This document shows positions 17,812 to 27,164 of a stretch of 64,000 bases of DNA, piece by piece (positions within the stretch are counted from its first letter, which is position 1; each line of letters opens with the position of its first letter). Location: positions 1 to 64,000 of the forward strand of contig SECP01000003.1 in assembly GCA_004193285.1 (NCBI GenBank), written 5' to 3'. Below the pieces are notes generated by a model. That model did not search any database. It was not told the origin of the DNA and was given only the letters and a program-made list of their open reading frames with translations. The DNA comes from Myxococcales bacterium (GTDB taxonomy: Bacteria; Myxococcota_A; Polyangia; Polyangiales; Polyangiaceae). A program made the translations under genes and the position numbers.

Positions 17812-19059
17812 TCAGCCCTCGTAGGCGGAGAAGATCAACGTCGCGTTGGTCCCGCCAAAACCGAAGGAGTTGCTCATGGCGCGCTTGATACGCCGCTCAC
17901 GAGCCTTGTTGGGCACGAAGTCCAGCGGCACTTCCGTGTCCGGATCTTCTAGGTTGATGGTGGGCGGAATGACGCCCGTCTCGATGGCCTTGATGCAGAC
18001 CGCGGCCTCGACCGCGCCGGCCGCACCGAGGAGGTGGCCCATCATGCTCTTGGTGGAGCTCACCCAGAGCTTCTTGTCCGTCGCGTGGGCGCCGTAGGTG
18101 TTGGCGACGGCCTTGGCCTCCTCCATGTCACCCACGGGGGTGGAGGTGCCGTGCGCGTTGATGTAGTCGATTTGCTCCGGGTTGAGCTTCGCGTCCTTGA
18201 GCGCTTGGCGCATGGCGCGCGCCGCTTGCGCGTGCTCCGGAGCCGGCTTGGTGATGTGGTTGGCGTCGCTAGTCGCCGCGTAGCCGGAGACCTCCGCCAA
18301 GATACGGGCCCCGCGCTTCTTGGCGCGCGAAAGGGTCTCGAAGATGAGGGTGCCGGCGCCTTCGCCGCACACGAAGCCGTCGCGGCCCTTGTCCCAAGGG
18401 CGGCTGGCGCGCTCGGGCTCGTCGTTACGGCGGCTGAGCGCGAACATCGCGCCGAAGCCGGCGATGCCGATGGGGGTGATGGTGGCTTCGGCGCCGCCCA
18501 CGACCATGACCTCCGACTCCCCGCGCTGCATCATGCGCAGCGCCTCGCCCATCGCGTGGGCACTGGAGGAGCAAGCGCTGGTGTGCGCCATGCTCGGGCC
18601 GCGCAGACCGAAAGCGATGGAGACCTGCCCCGCGGCCATGTTGGCGATGAGGGAGGGGATGAAGTACGGGCTGACCTTGCCGGGGCCCTTGGTGGTCAGC
18701 GTGATCGTGCAGCGCTCGAGGTTCTCCAGCCCGCCGAGGCCGACGCCGATGTAGACGCCGGCGCGGTCGCGCTCGTCTTCCGTCAGGTTCAGCTCCGCCT
18801 GTTCCAGCGCCATCCGCGTTGCGGCGAGGGAGAATGGAATGAAGCGAGAGACCTCTTTGATCTTCTTCTTCTCCATGTACGCGGCAGGGTCGAAACCTTT
18901 GACCTCGGCCGCGATGCGGGTCGTAAACTGCTCGGTCGCCTCGAACTGCGTGATCGGACCGACGCCGCTCTTGCCGTTGATGAGCGACTGAAAGCTCGCA
19001 TCCGTCCCGATTCCGTTCGGAGTGACGAGACCAATTCCTGTAACGACGATCCGCTCCAT
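17812..19059 (-). CDS. fabF: 3-oxoacyl-[acyl-carrier-protein] synthase II
   Basis: Elongating condensing enzyme of fatty-acid synthesis. The Cys-His-His triad is visible: Cys163 in HTSACSSSAHAMGE, a His in NAHGTSTPVGD (about residue 304) and a His in KSMMGHLLGAAG (about 340). At 415 residues it has normal length. It is downstream of acpP with a 78-base gap, and the order fabH-fabD-fabG-acpP-fabF is the classical cluster order. A short gap separates it from nrdR. Confidence 0.96.
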   Translation of the reverse strand: MERIVVTGIGLVTPNGIGTDASFQSLINGKSGVGPITQFEATEQFTTRIAAEVKGFDPAAYMEKKKIKEVSRFIPFSLAATRMALEQAELNLTEDERDRAGVYIGVGLGGLENLERCTITLTTKGPGKVSPYFIPSLIANMAAGQVSIAFGLRGPSMAHTSACSSSAHAMGEALRMMQRGESEVMVVGGAEATITPIGIAGFGAMFALSRRNDEPERASRPWDKGRDGFVCGEGAGTLIFETLSRAKKRGARILAEVSGYAATSDANHITKPAPEHAQAARAMRQALKDAKLNPEQIDYINAHGTSTPVGDMEEAKAVANTYGAHATDKKLWVSSTKSMMGHLLGAAGAVEAAVCIKAIETGVIPPTINLEDPDTEVPLDFVPNKARERRIKRAMSNSFGFGGTNATLIFSAYEG

Positions 19060-19137
19060 GTGCTCCTTAGCTGCCTAGAGCCAACTGACGCTTCTGCCAG
19101 TGGGGACGTGGGGCGCGGGGGCGCCCCACGGAGGCAT

Positions 19138-19386
<249 letters not shown>

Positions 19387-19540
19387 GATGCCTTCGTTGC
19401 CTCCAGGGGCGCCCTCTACCAGAGCGGTGGCCCCATTTGCAGGGAATTTCTCGAACCGTTAGCTAGATTCCGTCGTGCGTCCAAAGGCTTGCCGCGCCCG
19501 CTGCGCCCGAAGGCGCCGCGAACGCGGGAAAGCCAAAGAA

Positions 19541-20287
19541 TTACATGTACATGCCGCCGTTCACACGCAGCGCCTGACCGGTCACGTACGCGGCCTCGTC
19601 CGAAGCGAGGTACACGACCGCGGCCGCAACCTCCTCGGGTTTGCCAGTGCGGCCGAGGGGGATGGCAGAGTTGATACGCGCCTGCTGCTCTTCCGTGAGC
19701 GCGCCGGTCATGTCCGTATCGATGAAGCCCGGGGTGATGGCGTTGACGGTGATGCTGCGCGACGACAGCTCGCGGGCCATGCTCTTGGCGGCGCCGAGGA
19801 GGGCGGCCTTGGACGCGGCGTACGCGGTTTGACCCGCGTTGCCCATCTCCCCGACGACGCTGGAGAGGAAGATCACGCGGCCCGTCTTCGCGCGCATCAT
19901 GACCTTGGTCGCGGCGCGCGCACACCCGATGGAGCCCTTCAGGTTCACGGCGAGGATGCGGTCCAGGTCCTCGTCCTTGAGCCGCATCAGCAAGCCGTCG
20001 ATCGCGATGCCCGCGCTGCAGACCAAGATGTCCAAACGACCGAGGCGCTTGGCGACCTCCGCGATGGCTTTGTCCGCGGCGTCGCCGCTGCCCACGTCGA
20101 AGCCGACGATCTCGGCTTTACCACCGGCTTGGGTGATGGCGTCCGCCACCTCGCGCGCTTTGCCCTCGTTGCTCACGTAGTTGATGACCACGTGCGCGCC
20201 CTGCTTGGCTAGGGCCAGCGCCGCAGCACGACCGATACCGCGCGAGCCGCCCGTGACGAGCGCTACTTTGCCGGTGAGATCGAACAT
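19541..20287 (-). CDS. fabG: 3-oxoacyl-[acyl-carrier-protein] reductase
   Basis: NADPH-dependent ketoreductase of the fatty-acid cycle, SDR family. I start it at ATG 20287 (MFDLTGKVALVTGG), 11 residues inside the longest frame, because the Rossmann strand then begins at the usual place; this gives 248 residues. TGGSRGIGR is at 12-20, the catalytic Ser is near 142, and Tyr156 and Lys160 form YAASK. The C-terminus ends in NGGMYM, typical of FabG. It lies between fabD and acpP. Confidence 0.95.
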   Translation of the reverse strand: MFDLTGKVALVTGGSRGIGRAAALALAKQGAHVVINYVSNEGKAREVADAITQAGGKAEIVGFDVGSGDAADKAIAEVAKRLGRLDILVCSAGIAIDGLLMRLKDEDLDRILAVNLKGSIGCARAATKVMMRAKTGRVIFLSSVVGEMGNAGQTAYAASKAALLGAAKSMARELSSRSITVNAITPGFIDTDMTGALTEEQQARINSAIPLGRTGKPEEVAAAVVYLASDEAAYVTGQALRVNGGMYM

Positions 20288-20411
20288 TGCCGAGGTTCCT
20301 TCAGAGAAAAGCGCGGTCAAAACCGCCGTGAGCGCGCGTCTTTAGCACGTAGCTGGCGTTGTCGAGCGCAAAATGTCTTACGCGCCGCTGGCTTGCGCGG
20401 CGCGCCATGCG

Positions 20412-21350
20412 TCAACCACCCAAAAACTCCGCCACTTTTGCGACGCTCTCGGCATCTCCCACGGAAAGGACGCTGACGCGCTTGTCGATGCGCTTCGCGA
20501 GGCCGGCCAGAACCTTGCCGGGGCCGATTTCGAGCGCCCGAGTGACACCCGACTCCGCCATCGCGAGCACGGTTTGCTCCCACTTTACCGGCGAATCCAC
20601 CTGCTTGACGAGCAGCTCGGCCACGCGCCCGCGGTCCTGATTCGGTGTGGCCTCGACATTCGGCAGCACCGGGAACGTCAGCGCGCCAGTGGTGACGGCC
20701 GCGAGCGCCGCCTTCATGCGCTCGGCCGCGGGGGCCATGAGCGAGCAATGGAAGGGGGCGCTCACGTTGAGCACGATGGCCTTCAGCTTGCGCTCACCGG
20801 CGAGGGCGGCCGCGCGCGCGACTGCGGTCTTGTGACCGGAGATCACGATCTGCCCGGGCGCGTTGAAGTTCGCGGGCGAGACGACCTCGCCCTGAGAAGC
20901 CTCGGCGCATAGGGCGCTCACGGCCTCCACGTCGCCGCCCATGATCGCGGCCATGCCGCCCAAGCCCTCCGGCACGGCTTCTTGCATCGCCTGGCCGCGC
21001 AGATGCACGAGACGCACGGCGTCTTCGAAGCCGAGCGCGCCGGCCGCGACGAGTGCGCTGTACTCACCGAGTGAGTGACCGGCGCCGCAAGCCGGCAGAG
21101 GCAGGCTCGGCAGCGCCTCTCGGATCGCAGCGAGCGCGGCGATGCTGGTCGTCACGATCGCGGGCTGCGCGAACTTGGTCAGGGTGAGCTCTGCCTCCGG
21201 ACCTTCGAAGCACAGGTTCTTCAGCGAGAAGCCGAGCGCAGCGTCCGCGCGCTCCCACACTTCACGCGCGGCGGGCGAGCTCGCGTAGAGCTCCTTGCCC
21301 ATACCGACCTGTTGCGTGCCTTGACCGGGGAAAAACCATGCAGTCGTCAA
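20412..21350 (-). CDS. fabD: Malonyl-CoA:ACP transacylase
   Basis: Loads malonyl groups onto ACP. It has the FPGQGTQQVGMG start motif, the nucleophile Ser93 in GHSLGEYSAL and catalytic His201 in APFHCSLM. The 312 residues match the family. It follows fabH by 40 bases; the 124-base gap to fabG holds no gene. Confidence 0.96.
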   Translation of the reverse strand: MTTAWFFPGQGTQQVGMGKELYASSPAAREVWERADAALGFSLKNLCFEGPEAELTLTKFAQPAIVTTSIAALAAIREALPSLPLPACGAGHSLGEYSALVAAGALGFEDAVRLVHLRGQAMQEAVPEGLGGMAAIMGGDVEAVSALCAEASQGEVVSPANFNAPGQIVISGHKTAVARAAALAGERKLKAIVLNVSAPFHCSLMAPAAERMKAALAAVTTGALTFPVLPNVEATPNQDRGRVAELLVKQVDSPVKWEQTVLAMAESGVTRALEIGPGKVLAGLAKRIDKRVSVLSVGDAESVAKVAEFLGG

Positions 21351-21390
21351 TGCCAGCTCCTTGAAGCGTCGTGCACCGACGACGCGAAAA

Positions 21391-22389
21391 TCAGACGCGG
21401 ACGAGGGCGCTGCCCCACGAGATGCCGGCGCCGAGCGCGCACATCAGCACCGTGTCGCCCTTTTGAATGCGACCGTCGCGCAGACCCTCGTCGAGCGCGA
21501 TCGGGATCGAGGCGCTGGAGGTGTTGCCGTAGCGCTCGATGTTGAGGACGAAGCGCTCGAGGGGGATGTCCAGCCGCGCCGCAACCTGCGCGATGATGCG
21601 CTGATTGGCTTGGTGCGGCACGACCCAGCGCACGGCCGACGCGGGCAGCTCCGCGTGCTCGAGCGCAGACCGCGACGCGCTGGTGAGGTTCTTCACCGCG
21701 ACCTTGAAGATGTCTTGCCCGGCCATGTGCACCTTGCCGCGCGCATTCGCGAGCGACTCCGCCGTGAGCGGCTCTTTGCTGCCGCCGCCGGGTATGCACA
21801 GGGAGCCCACGAGCGACGAGTCCGTGTAGAGCTTCGTCGAGAGGATGCCGGAGCCGTCCCCTTTGGCGGGGCCGAGCACGGCCGCGCCTGCGCCGTCCCC
21901 GAAGAGCACGCACGTGGTGCGGTCTTTCCAGTTCAGGATGCGGCTCAGCAGCTCCACCCCGACGATGAGGACGTGCTTCTGTGCGCCGGAGCGGATGAAC
22001 TGATCCGCGATCGACATCGCGTAGATGAAGCCGGCGCAAGCCGCAGAAATGTCGAACGACGGGATAGGACCCGCGCCCAGCTTCTGCTGCAAGATGGCGG
22101 CGCAAGCTGGCATCGGCAGGTCAGGGGTGACCGTGCCGACGATGATCATGTCCAGATCTTTGGCCGTGATGCCGGCGGCCTGCAGCGCGCGCTGCGCCGC
22201 GTGCAGCGCCATATCGCTCGAAGCTTGGTCGTCCGCAGCGACACGGCGCTCTTTGATGCCCGTACGCTCGGTAATCCAAGCGTCCGACGTATCGACGAGC
22301 CTTTCCAGGTCGCCGTTGGTCAGGATCTTGTCAGGCGCGTAAGCACCTGTGCCAAGGATGACGCTTTGAGGGGCAGTGACGCTCGGCAT
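21391..22389 (-). CDS. fabH: 3-oxoacyl-[acyl-carrier-protein] synthase III
   Basis: Initiates fatty-acid synthesis by condensing an acyl-CoA with malonyl-ACP. I use ATG 22389 (MPSVTAPQSVILGTGAYAPD), seven residues inside the longest frame, giving 332 residues. The Cys-His-Asn triad is present: Cys118 in DISAACAGF, His in VPHQANQRI and Asn in YGNTSSASIP. The Asp/Thr-rich entrance loop DTSDAWITERTGI is standard. First fab gene after rpmF; plsX, which usually lies between rpmF and fabH, is absent. Confidence 0.95.
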   Translation of the reverse strand: MPSVTAPQSVILGTGAYAPDKILTNGDLERLVDTSDAWITERTGIKERRVAADDQASSDMALHAAQRALQAAGITAKDLDMIIVGTVTPDLPMPACAAILQQKLGAGPIPSFDISAACAGFIYAMSIADQFIRSGAQKHVLIVGVELLSRILNWKDRTTCVLFGDGAGAAVLGPAKGDGSGILSTKLYTDSSLVGSLCIPGGGSKEPLTAESLANARGKVHMAGQDIFKVAVKNLTSASRSALEHAELPASAVRWVVPHQANQRIIAQVAARLDIPLERFVLNIERYGNTSSASIPIALDEGLRDGRIQKGDTVLMCALGAGISWGSALVRV

Positions 22390-22513
22390 GCCTAGTCTGG
22401 ATACGATCACCGGGCGGAGGCGTCACCAGAAATGGTTAAACCACCTGACGGGCCGCACGACCGAACAGGACGCAGTGCGTCGTTCGATCGGACGACCCCG
22501 CCGGCTCGCGCGC

Positions 22514-22705
22514 TCAGCTCTCGGCAGCGCCGCTCTTGACGACGGCGCGACCCTTGTAGAAGCCACAGCCCGGGCAGACCCGGTGCGGCACCATTGGTGC
22601 CGAGCAGCTGGGGCACGGCACCACATTGGGTGCCGAAACCTTATCGTGATTGGCCCTGCGCATATCGCGCCTGCTGCTGCTCTTGCGTCGTTTCGGAACG
22701 GCCAC
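22514..22705 (-). CDS. rpmF: 50S ribosomal protein L32
   Basis: A 63-residue basic ribosomal protein with the typical start [18 protein letters not shown] and a zinc-ribbon of two CxxC pairs (CPSC and CPGC). Its start is 5 bases after the yceD stop. The yceD-rpmF-fab order is ancestral in many bacteria. Confidence 0.96.
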   Translation of the reverse strand: MAVPKRRKSSSRRDMRRANHDKVSAPNVVPCPSCSAPMVPHRVCPGCGFYKGRAVVKSGAAES

Positions 22706-22710
22706 GAGGA

Positions 22711-23394
22711 TTACTCCTTCTTGATCTTCTGCTCGAGCCGACTCTTGAGCTCGGCTAGCGGTGACAGCCGCGGGTCGAGAGGCTTGTCGCCTCCCGGCTG
22801 GCTGTCAGCGGGGAGCGGAGGGTTAGCGGCTGTTTGTTCAATTGGCAAGTCCGAACGGCGTGGAAACATCGGAAGCTCCAAGATGACGAACTCCCGGACG
22901 AAGTCGTCCAGCGCGATCTCGTGGCCGTCGTACGTGTCCTGACCCGCTATTTCATCGGACAAGATAGGGGTTTCGTCCCACTTGCCCTCCGCTTTCGCGG
23001 AAGTTCTGGAGCGGGTCGGCTTTTCTGCCCCTGATTTGTCGGGCAAAGTCGCGGATTTTGACTCCGGGCGGGCCTTGCGGCGAGCCACGTGGCTCTCGTG
23101 GGCGGTGGTCGCACCACCTCGAGGAGAAAGCATGAGCACGAGCTCGGTTCGGACCGGAATGGGAACCGGGTCCAGGGTGACGACGCAGGGCAGGGTCACG
23201 TCAGCCTCGATTTGACCCCGCACCAGCACGGAGCCGCCGGTCTTGCTGAGCGTCACCTCCACCTTGCCGGGGGCAGTCACCGTGGCGTCCGTGCCCTGCA
23301 GGGCGCGACGCAACCAAGCCTCTGAGAGCACGAAGACGACGTGTTTCGGACCTTGCTCCAGGTCTGCGACGGGAATGACCAGCTCGGGGGACAT
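22711..23394 (-). CDS. YceD / DUF177 family protein
   Basis: Conserved protein always found upstream of rpmF and thought to act with 23S rRNA or in ribosome assembly. Start ATG 23394 ([20 protein letters not shown]) is chosen because the preceding 81 residues of open frame are random and overlap the divergent gene; this gives 227 residues. The core motif region is [17 protein letters not shown] (the usual C-x-R-C position keeps only one Cys) and [21 protein letters not shown] near the C-terminus. A Lys/Ser-rich insertion of about 50 residues separates the two halves. Confidence 0.85.
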   Translation of the reverse strand: MSPELVIPVADLEQGPKHVVFVLSEAWLRRALQGTDATVTAPGKVEVTLSKTGGSVLVRGQIEADVTLPCVVTLDPVPIPVRTELVLMLSPRGGATTAHESHVARRKARPESKSATLPDKSGAEKPTRSRTSAKAEGKWDETPILSDEIAGQDTYDGHEIALDDFVREFVILELPMFPRRSDLPIEQTAANPPLPADSQPGGDKPLDPRLSPLAELKSRLEQKIKKE

Positions 23395-23472
23395 CGACGA
23401 GAGGGCAATAGCGCGGCCGCGCCCTCCGCGCAAAAGAGACGCTCGGGCCTCGAGTTTGATAGACCACGACTC

Positions 23473-24789
23473 GTGACTTTCGAGGCGAGCCCCGACACGC
23501 GTGCGCGCCGATTGGCGCTGGCTATCGCCATCTACACCGGAATCACGCTCCTCTTGCTCGCGTGCGCGTCGCGCGAGACGAGGAGCGAGCACACTCCTTA
23601 CAATCACTTCGCCCTGCTCGCCGAGGGCTGGCTTCACGGTCGCTTGGATCTCGGCGGCGCTCCCCCGAGCTACGCGGGTGGTAACGACTTCGCGAGCTAC
23701 GGCGGCAAGTGGTTCGTGGTCTTTCCGCCGCTGCCGGGCCTGTTGCTTCTACCCATCGTCGCTCTGCGTGGAGGCGCCGAGCGCGTCGCGGACGGGTTGT
23801 TCTTTCTCCTGCTCGCGGGGCTCGCTCCGGCGACGCTATTCCTCGCGCTGGAGAAGCTGAGGCAGCGGCTGGAGTCGCGGCGAACCGAGCTCGAGAACGT
23901 CGTGCTCGCGTGCCTGTTCTGCTTGGGCAGCGTCTACTTCTTCTGCAGCTTGCAAGGCACCGTTTGGTACGCCGCGCACGTCGTAGGCGCGGTGCTCATG
24001 GCCGCGTACTTCCTTTTTGCAGTAGGCGCGGAGCGGCCGCTGCTGGCCGGCGTTTGCCTGGCCCTGGGCTTCGCGACTCGCGCGCCTCTGGTGCTCGCGG
24101 CGCCGCTCTTCGTGCTGGAGGCGGTGCGCGAAACCGGCATCGCGGCGCCGGCCGGAGCCCCGCTCTTCGCTCGCTACGACACGCGCCGCTTGGGGAAGTT
24201 GCTCGCGTGGTTCGCGCTCCCGCTCGCGGCCGCGGTCGCGGTATCGCTCTGGCACAACGCGGCTCGGTTCGGCTCGGCGCTCGAGCCTGGGTACCGGTAC
24301 TTGAACATCGTTTGGGCCAAGCGAATCGCGACGTGGGGGCTCTTCGACTACCACTACCTGGCGAAAAACCTGGGCGTCATGCTGACCAGCTTGCCGTGGC
24401 TCCCGGCCGACGAGGGCCCGGTGCAAGTCAACGCCCACGGCTTGGCGCTCTGGGTCACCACGCCGATGTACCTCTGGCTGCTGGTCGCGCGCCGGTGGTC
24501 GCCTCTGTCTCGCGAGGTGCTGCTGTGCGTCGCATTGGTCGCGCTGCCGACGCTCTTCTATCAAAACACGGGCTGGGTGCAGTTCGGCTATCGCTTCTCG
24601 AATGATTACGCGCCGCTCTTGTTCGTGCTGCTCGCGATCGTGGGCCCGCCCCTTCGAGGCGGGTTCATGGTCGCCGCCGCCCTCGCGGTCGTCGTCAACT
24701 TCTTCGGGGCGCTCACCTTCGGTCGACCCGAGCACGCAAGGTTTTACGTGATCGAGCCGACCCAGAAGGTGCTGTACCAGCCGGATTGA
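23473..24789 (+). CDS. Polytopic membrane protein, possible GT-C-type glycosyltransferase
   Basis: A 438-residue integral membrane protein with about ten hydrophobic segments. GTG 23473 is the likely start, because earlier codons of the frame overlap the divergent yceD start region and lack hydrophobic character. The first large periplasmic loop (after helix 1) holds HTPYNHFALLAEGWLHGRLD and GGKWFVVFPPLPG, the layout of GT-C enzymes, but I do not see the diagnostic acidic pair with confidence. A lipid-linked sugar transferase or a general membrane protein of unknown role are both possible. Stands alone, divergent from yceD. Confidence 0.6.
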   Translation: MTFEASPDTRARRLALAIAIYTGITLLLLACASRETRSEHTPYNHFALLAEGWLHGRLDLGGAPPSYAGGNDFASYGGKWFVVFPPLPGLLLLPIVALRGGAERVADGLFFLLLAGLAPATLFLALEKLRQRLESRRTELENVVLACLFCLGSVYFFCSLQGTVWYAAHVVGAVLMAAYFLFAVGAERPLLAGVCLALGFATRAPLVLAAPLFVLEAVRETGIAAPAGAPLFARYDTRRLGKLLAWFALPLAAAVAVSLWHNAARFGSALEPGYRYLNIVWAKRIATWGLFDYHYLAKNLGVMLTSLPWLPADEGPVQVNAHGLALWVTTPMYLWLLVARRWSPLSREVLLCVALVALPTLFYQNTGWVQFGYRFSNDYAPLLFVLLAIVGPPLRGGFMVAAALAVVVNFFGALTFGRPEHARFYVIEPTQKVLYQPD

Positions 24790-24804
24790 CGGGTGGGCGG
24801 ACGC

Positions 24805-25770
24805 CTACTCCGCGGCGGCTGGCGTCGACGCCGGCGTGGCGGGAGCCGCGGGCGTCGGCGCGGCGGCTTTGGGAGCGGCGGGCGCAGGCGCGGGCGGCGT
24901 CGCCGGCTTGGCGGACCCTTCCGGCTTGTCGCTCTTCTTCGGCTTGCGCTTGATGACGACCTTGTTGATCTTCGTCGGTTTCACCGAGCGATCGCCCTGC
25001 ACCTCGACGCCCGAGAGCTTGAGGATGACTTCCTCCGGCGCGCACTTGCCGAAGATGGTGTAGCCGCCGTCCAAGTGCTTGGCCACGCCGTCCATGATGA
25101 AGAACTGCATGCCGTTGGTGTTCTTGCCGCGATTGGCCATGCACAGCTGACCGCGCTCGTCGTGGTGCGCGCCCTCCCAAATCTCGTCCGGAATGACGTA
25201 GCCAGGCTCTCCGGCGCCGCTGCCGAGCGGGTCGCCGCCCTGGATCATGAAGCCCTTGATGACGCGGTGAAACGTCGTGCCGTCGTAGCCGTTCTTCTTC
25301 GCCCACTTGCCGTCAGGCTGCTTGAACGGGCGCAAGCCGCGGGCCAAGCCGATGAAGTTGGCGACCGTGATCGGCGCCTTGTCTTCGTAGAGCTCGCACT
25401 CCAGCTTGCCGAGCTCCGTCTGGATCTCCGCGTACAACGCGCCGGTACCGGTGAGACCTTTCGTAGCCTCTTCGAGCGAAAATTTGCCGGCGAGCGGGTC
25501 GTCGGGGCTGACCGGCACCGAGGCGACCGGGGTCGTTCGCGGGCCTAGCGCAGGCGCGGCCGACGCGGCCGTCGCTGCGGTCTCCACGGGGGCCGGCGTA
25601 GCGGAAGGGGCAGCGGTGGCGACCGGAGTGGCGGCGGCGGGCTCGCTCACCGCCTGCTGCTGCGGCGAAGGCTCCGGCTCTGGCGTCGATTTTTGACAGC
25701 CCAGCGCCAGCGAAAGCGCCAGGGCGACGGAGGTCGGAGCACTGAAACGAACGAGGCTACCGGAGTTCAT
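24805..25770 (-). CDS. Lipoprotein peptidyl-prolyl cis-trans isomerase (cyclophilin type)
   Basis: A 321-residue lipoprotein. Start ATG 25770 gives a signal peptide ending in the lipobox LALGC. A Pro/Ala/Thr linker of about 75 residues precedes the cyclophilin domain (about residues 105-275): KAPITVANFIGLARG, YDGTTFHRVIKGFMIQGGDP, ANRGKNTNGMQFFI and LDGGYTIFGK. The catalytic Arg of FHRVI and the Gln of QGGDP are intact. A second Ala/Pro/Lys tail closes the protein. It probably assists folding in the periplasm. ATG 25788 is an alternative start. Downstream of the DUF192 lipoprotein on the same strand. Confidence 0.88.
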   Translation of the reverse strand: MNSGSLVRFSAPTSVALALSLALGCQKSTPEPEPSPQQQAVSEPAAATPVATAAPSATPAPVETAATAASAAPALGPRTTPVASVPVSPDDPLAGKFSLEEATKGLTGTGALYAEIQTELGKLECELYEDKAPITVANFIGLARGLRPFKQPDGKWAKKNGYDGTTFHRVIKGFMIQGGDPLGSGAGEPGYVIPDEIWEGAHHDERGQLCMANRGKNTNGMQFFIMDGVAKHLDGGYTIFGKCAPEEVILKLSGVEVQGDRSVKPTKINKVVIKRKPKKSDKPEGSAKPATPPAPAPAAPKAAAPTPAAPATPASTPAAAE

Positions 25771-25817
25771 CGACTCGCGATCTACCATCACCCGGGCCGG
25801 CGGTGGGAACCTCCCGG

Positions 25818-26438
25818 TCAGCCCTCGATTTTGACCTTCATGCCCGGCGCTACGCCATGAGCGCGCGCCCAACCGGCGTTCAGCTCCAGCACGTGCGCGA
25901 CGGGACACCGCACCCCACGTGGGGCGTCGTTGAGCGTGGGCACCTGCTCCAAAATGCCAGCGATGTAGCCCTGTTTGTCGATGTACAGGAGGTCCAAGGG
26001 GATGCAGGTGTTGTGCATCCAAAAATTGCGCACGCGCTCCTCTTCCCAGGAGAAGAGCATGCCGCTGCTCTCGGGCATGCTCGTGCGGTACATGAGCCCG
26101 CGCTCTCGTGCTGCGTCGTCTCGCGCCAGCTCCACTTCCACCATGGGCGCGTCGGGGGCGTCTGAGAAGGTGACCTTGCCGAGCGGCAGTTTCAGATTGC
26201 CAGTCGGGTCCTTGGGACAGCTGACGGCCTTGCCCACGATGGGCGCGGGGTCCCCGAACGGAACGGTGCAGGCCGCGCTCGGCGCGGCGGGAGTGAGCGG
26301 CGCCGTGGGGGCGCTCGGCGGGGGGGCGGGAGCGCTCGGCGCGCTGTCGGCAGTGAGCGGCGCCGCCGGCTCCTCGGTGCGGTTGCACGCGCAGCCGAGC
26401 GCCAGCACCGCCGCCGCGGGAAGAAGAAACGAACGCAT
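25818..26438 (-). CDS. DUF192 family lipoprotein
   Basis: A 206-residue protein whose signal peptide ends at a lipobox-like LALGCAC. After an Ala/Pro linker, residues 90-206 match DUF192: VEVELARDDAARERGLMYR, then GMLFSWEEERVRNFWMHNTC, PLDLLYID and VLELNAGWARAHGV. The domain is secreted in many bacteria; its biochemical role is unsettled. Forms a pair with the lipoprotein cyclophilin 47 bases downstream. Confidence 0.88.
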   Translation of the reverse strand: MRSFLLPAAAVLALGCACNRTEEPAAPLTADSAPSAPAPPPSAPTAPLTPAAPSAACTVPFGDPAPIVGKAVSCPKDPTGNLKLPLGKVTFSDAPDAPMVEVELARDDAARERGLMYRTSMPESSGMLFSWEEERVRNFWMHNTCIPLDLLYIDKQGYIAGILEQVPTLNDAPRGVRCPVAHVLELNAGWARAHGVAPGMKVKIEG

Positions 26439-26548
26439 TGGCGCTTTGTAGCGGTACTTTTCGCCCGCGACTACGCGCCGCGGCCCAAAAAGCGAGGACG
26501 CCGCCCCGCTGCTGGAAACTTGGTGGAACCCAGCTATGTTAGCGGCGC

Positions 26549-27163
26549 ATGTTCGGGTGCAGGACCGCGATTGGGGTGGGCAGCTTTGTGCTGGCGCTCG
26601 GCGCCCCGCTCGGCTCCGTCGGTTGCGGCGGCTCTGTCGTGCATGGCTCGGGGGAAGGCGAGCCCGAGCCGGGAGTGGGCGGCAGCAGCGCGAGCGGGTC
26701 CGGCGGCTCCGGCGGCTCGGCCGCGGGGAGCGGCGGCAAGGTCGGCAGCGCGGGCAGCGCCGGCAGCACGGCCCAAGCGGGTGTAGGCGGCTCTCGCGAG
26801 CCGGATCCTATCGACACGGGCTGTCCGGAAGAAGAACTGCCCCCGCCGGACTTGCAGTGCGACCCGTTCGACCCCGCCTCGTGCGGCCCCGGCTTCGGGT
26901 GCTACCCGTACGTGGATCATCCCGAGGGCAGTGGGTGCGACCAACAGCGGTACGGTACCGCCTGCGCGCCCGCCGGCTCCGGCACTCAGGGCGCCCTCTG
27001 CGGCGGCGCTGCAGACTGGTGCGCTTCCGGCTTCGTGTGCGTCGTAGGCCAACGCGCGGGCAAGCGCTGCGCTCAGCTGTGCGACCTCGCGGCGAGCCGC
27101 CAGTGCAGCGGCGGCCTCCTGTGCGGCGAGCTGGACGTCGCTGGGTTCGGGGTCTGCGGCTGA
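26549..27163 (+). CDS. Gly/Ser-rich, Cys-rich lipoprotein
   Basis: A 204-residue secreted protein: signal peptide with lipobox-like GSVGC, then a Gly/Ser/Ala low-complexity spacer of about 60 residues, then a compact domain with some twelve cysteines (CDPFDPASCGPGFGC, CASGFVC, CAQLCD) likely held by disulfides outside the cell. This layout is common in myxobacterial surface lipoproteins of unknown role. Its stop is one base before the next start, so the two are translationally coupled. Confidence 0.7.
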   Translation: MFGCRTAIGVGSFVLALGAPLGSVGCGGSVVHGSGEGEPEPGVGGSSASGSGGSGGSAAGSGGKVGSAGSAGSTAQAGVGGSREPDPIDTGCPEEELPPPDLQCDPFDPASCGPGFGCYPYVDHPEGSGCDQQRYGTACAPAGSGTQGALCGGAADWCASGFVCVVGQRAGKRCAQLCDLAASRQCSGGLLCGELDVAGFGVCG

Positions 27164-27164
27164 G

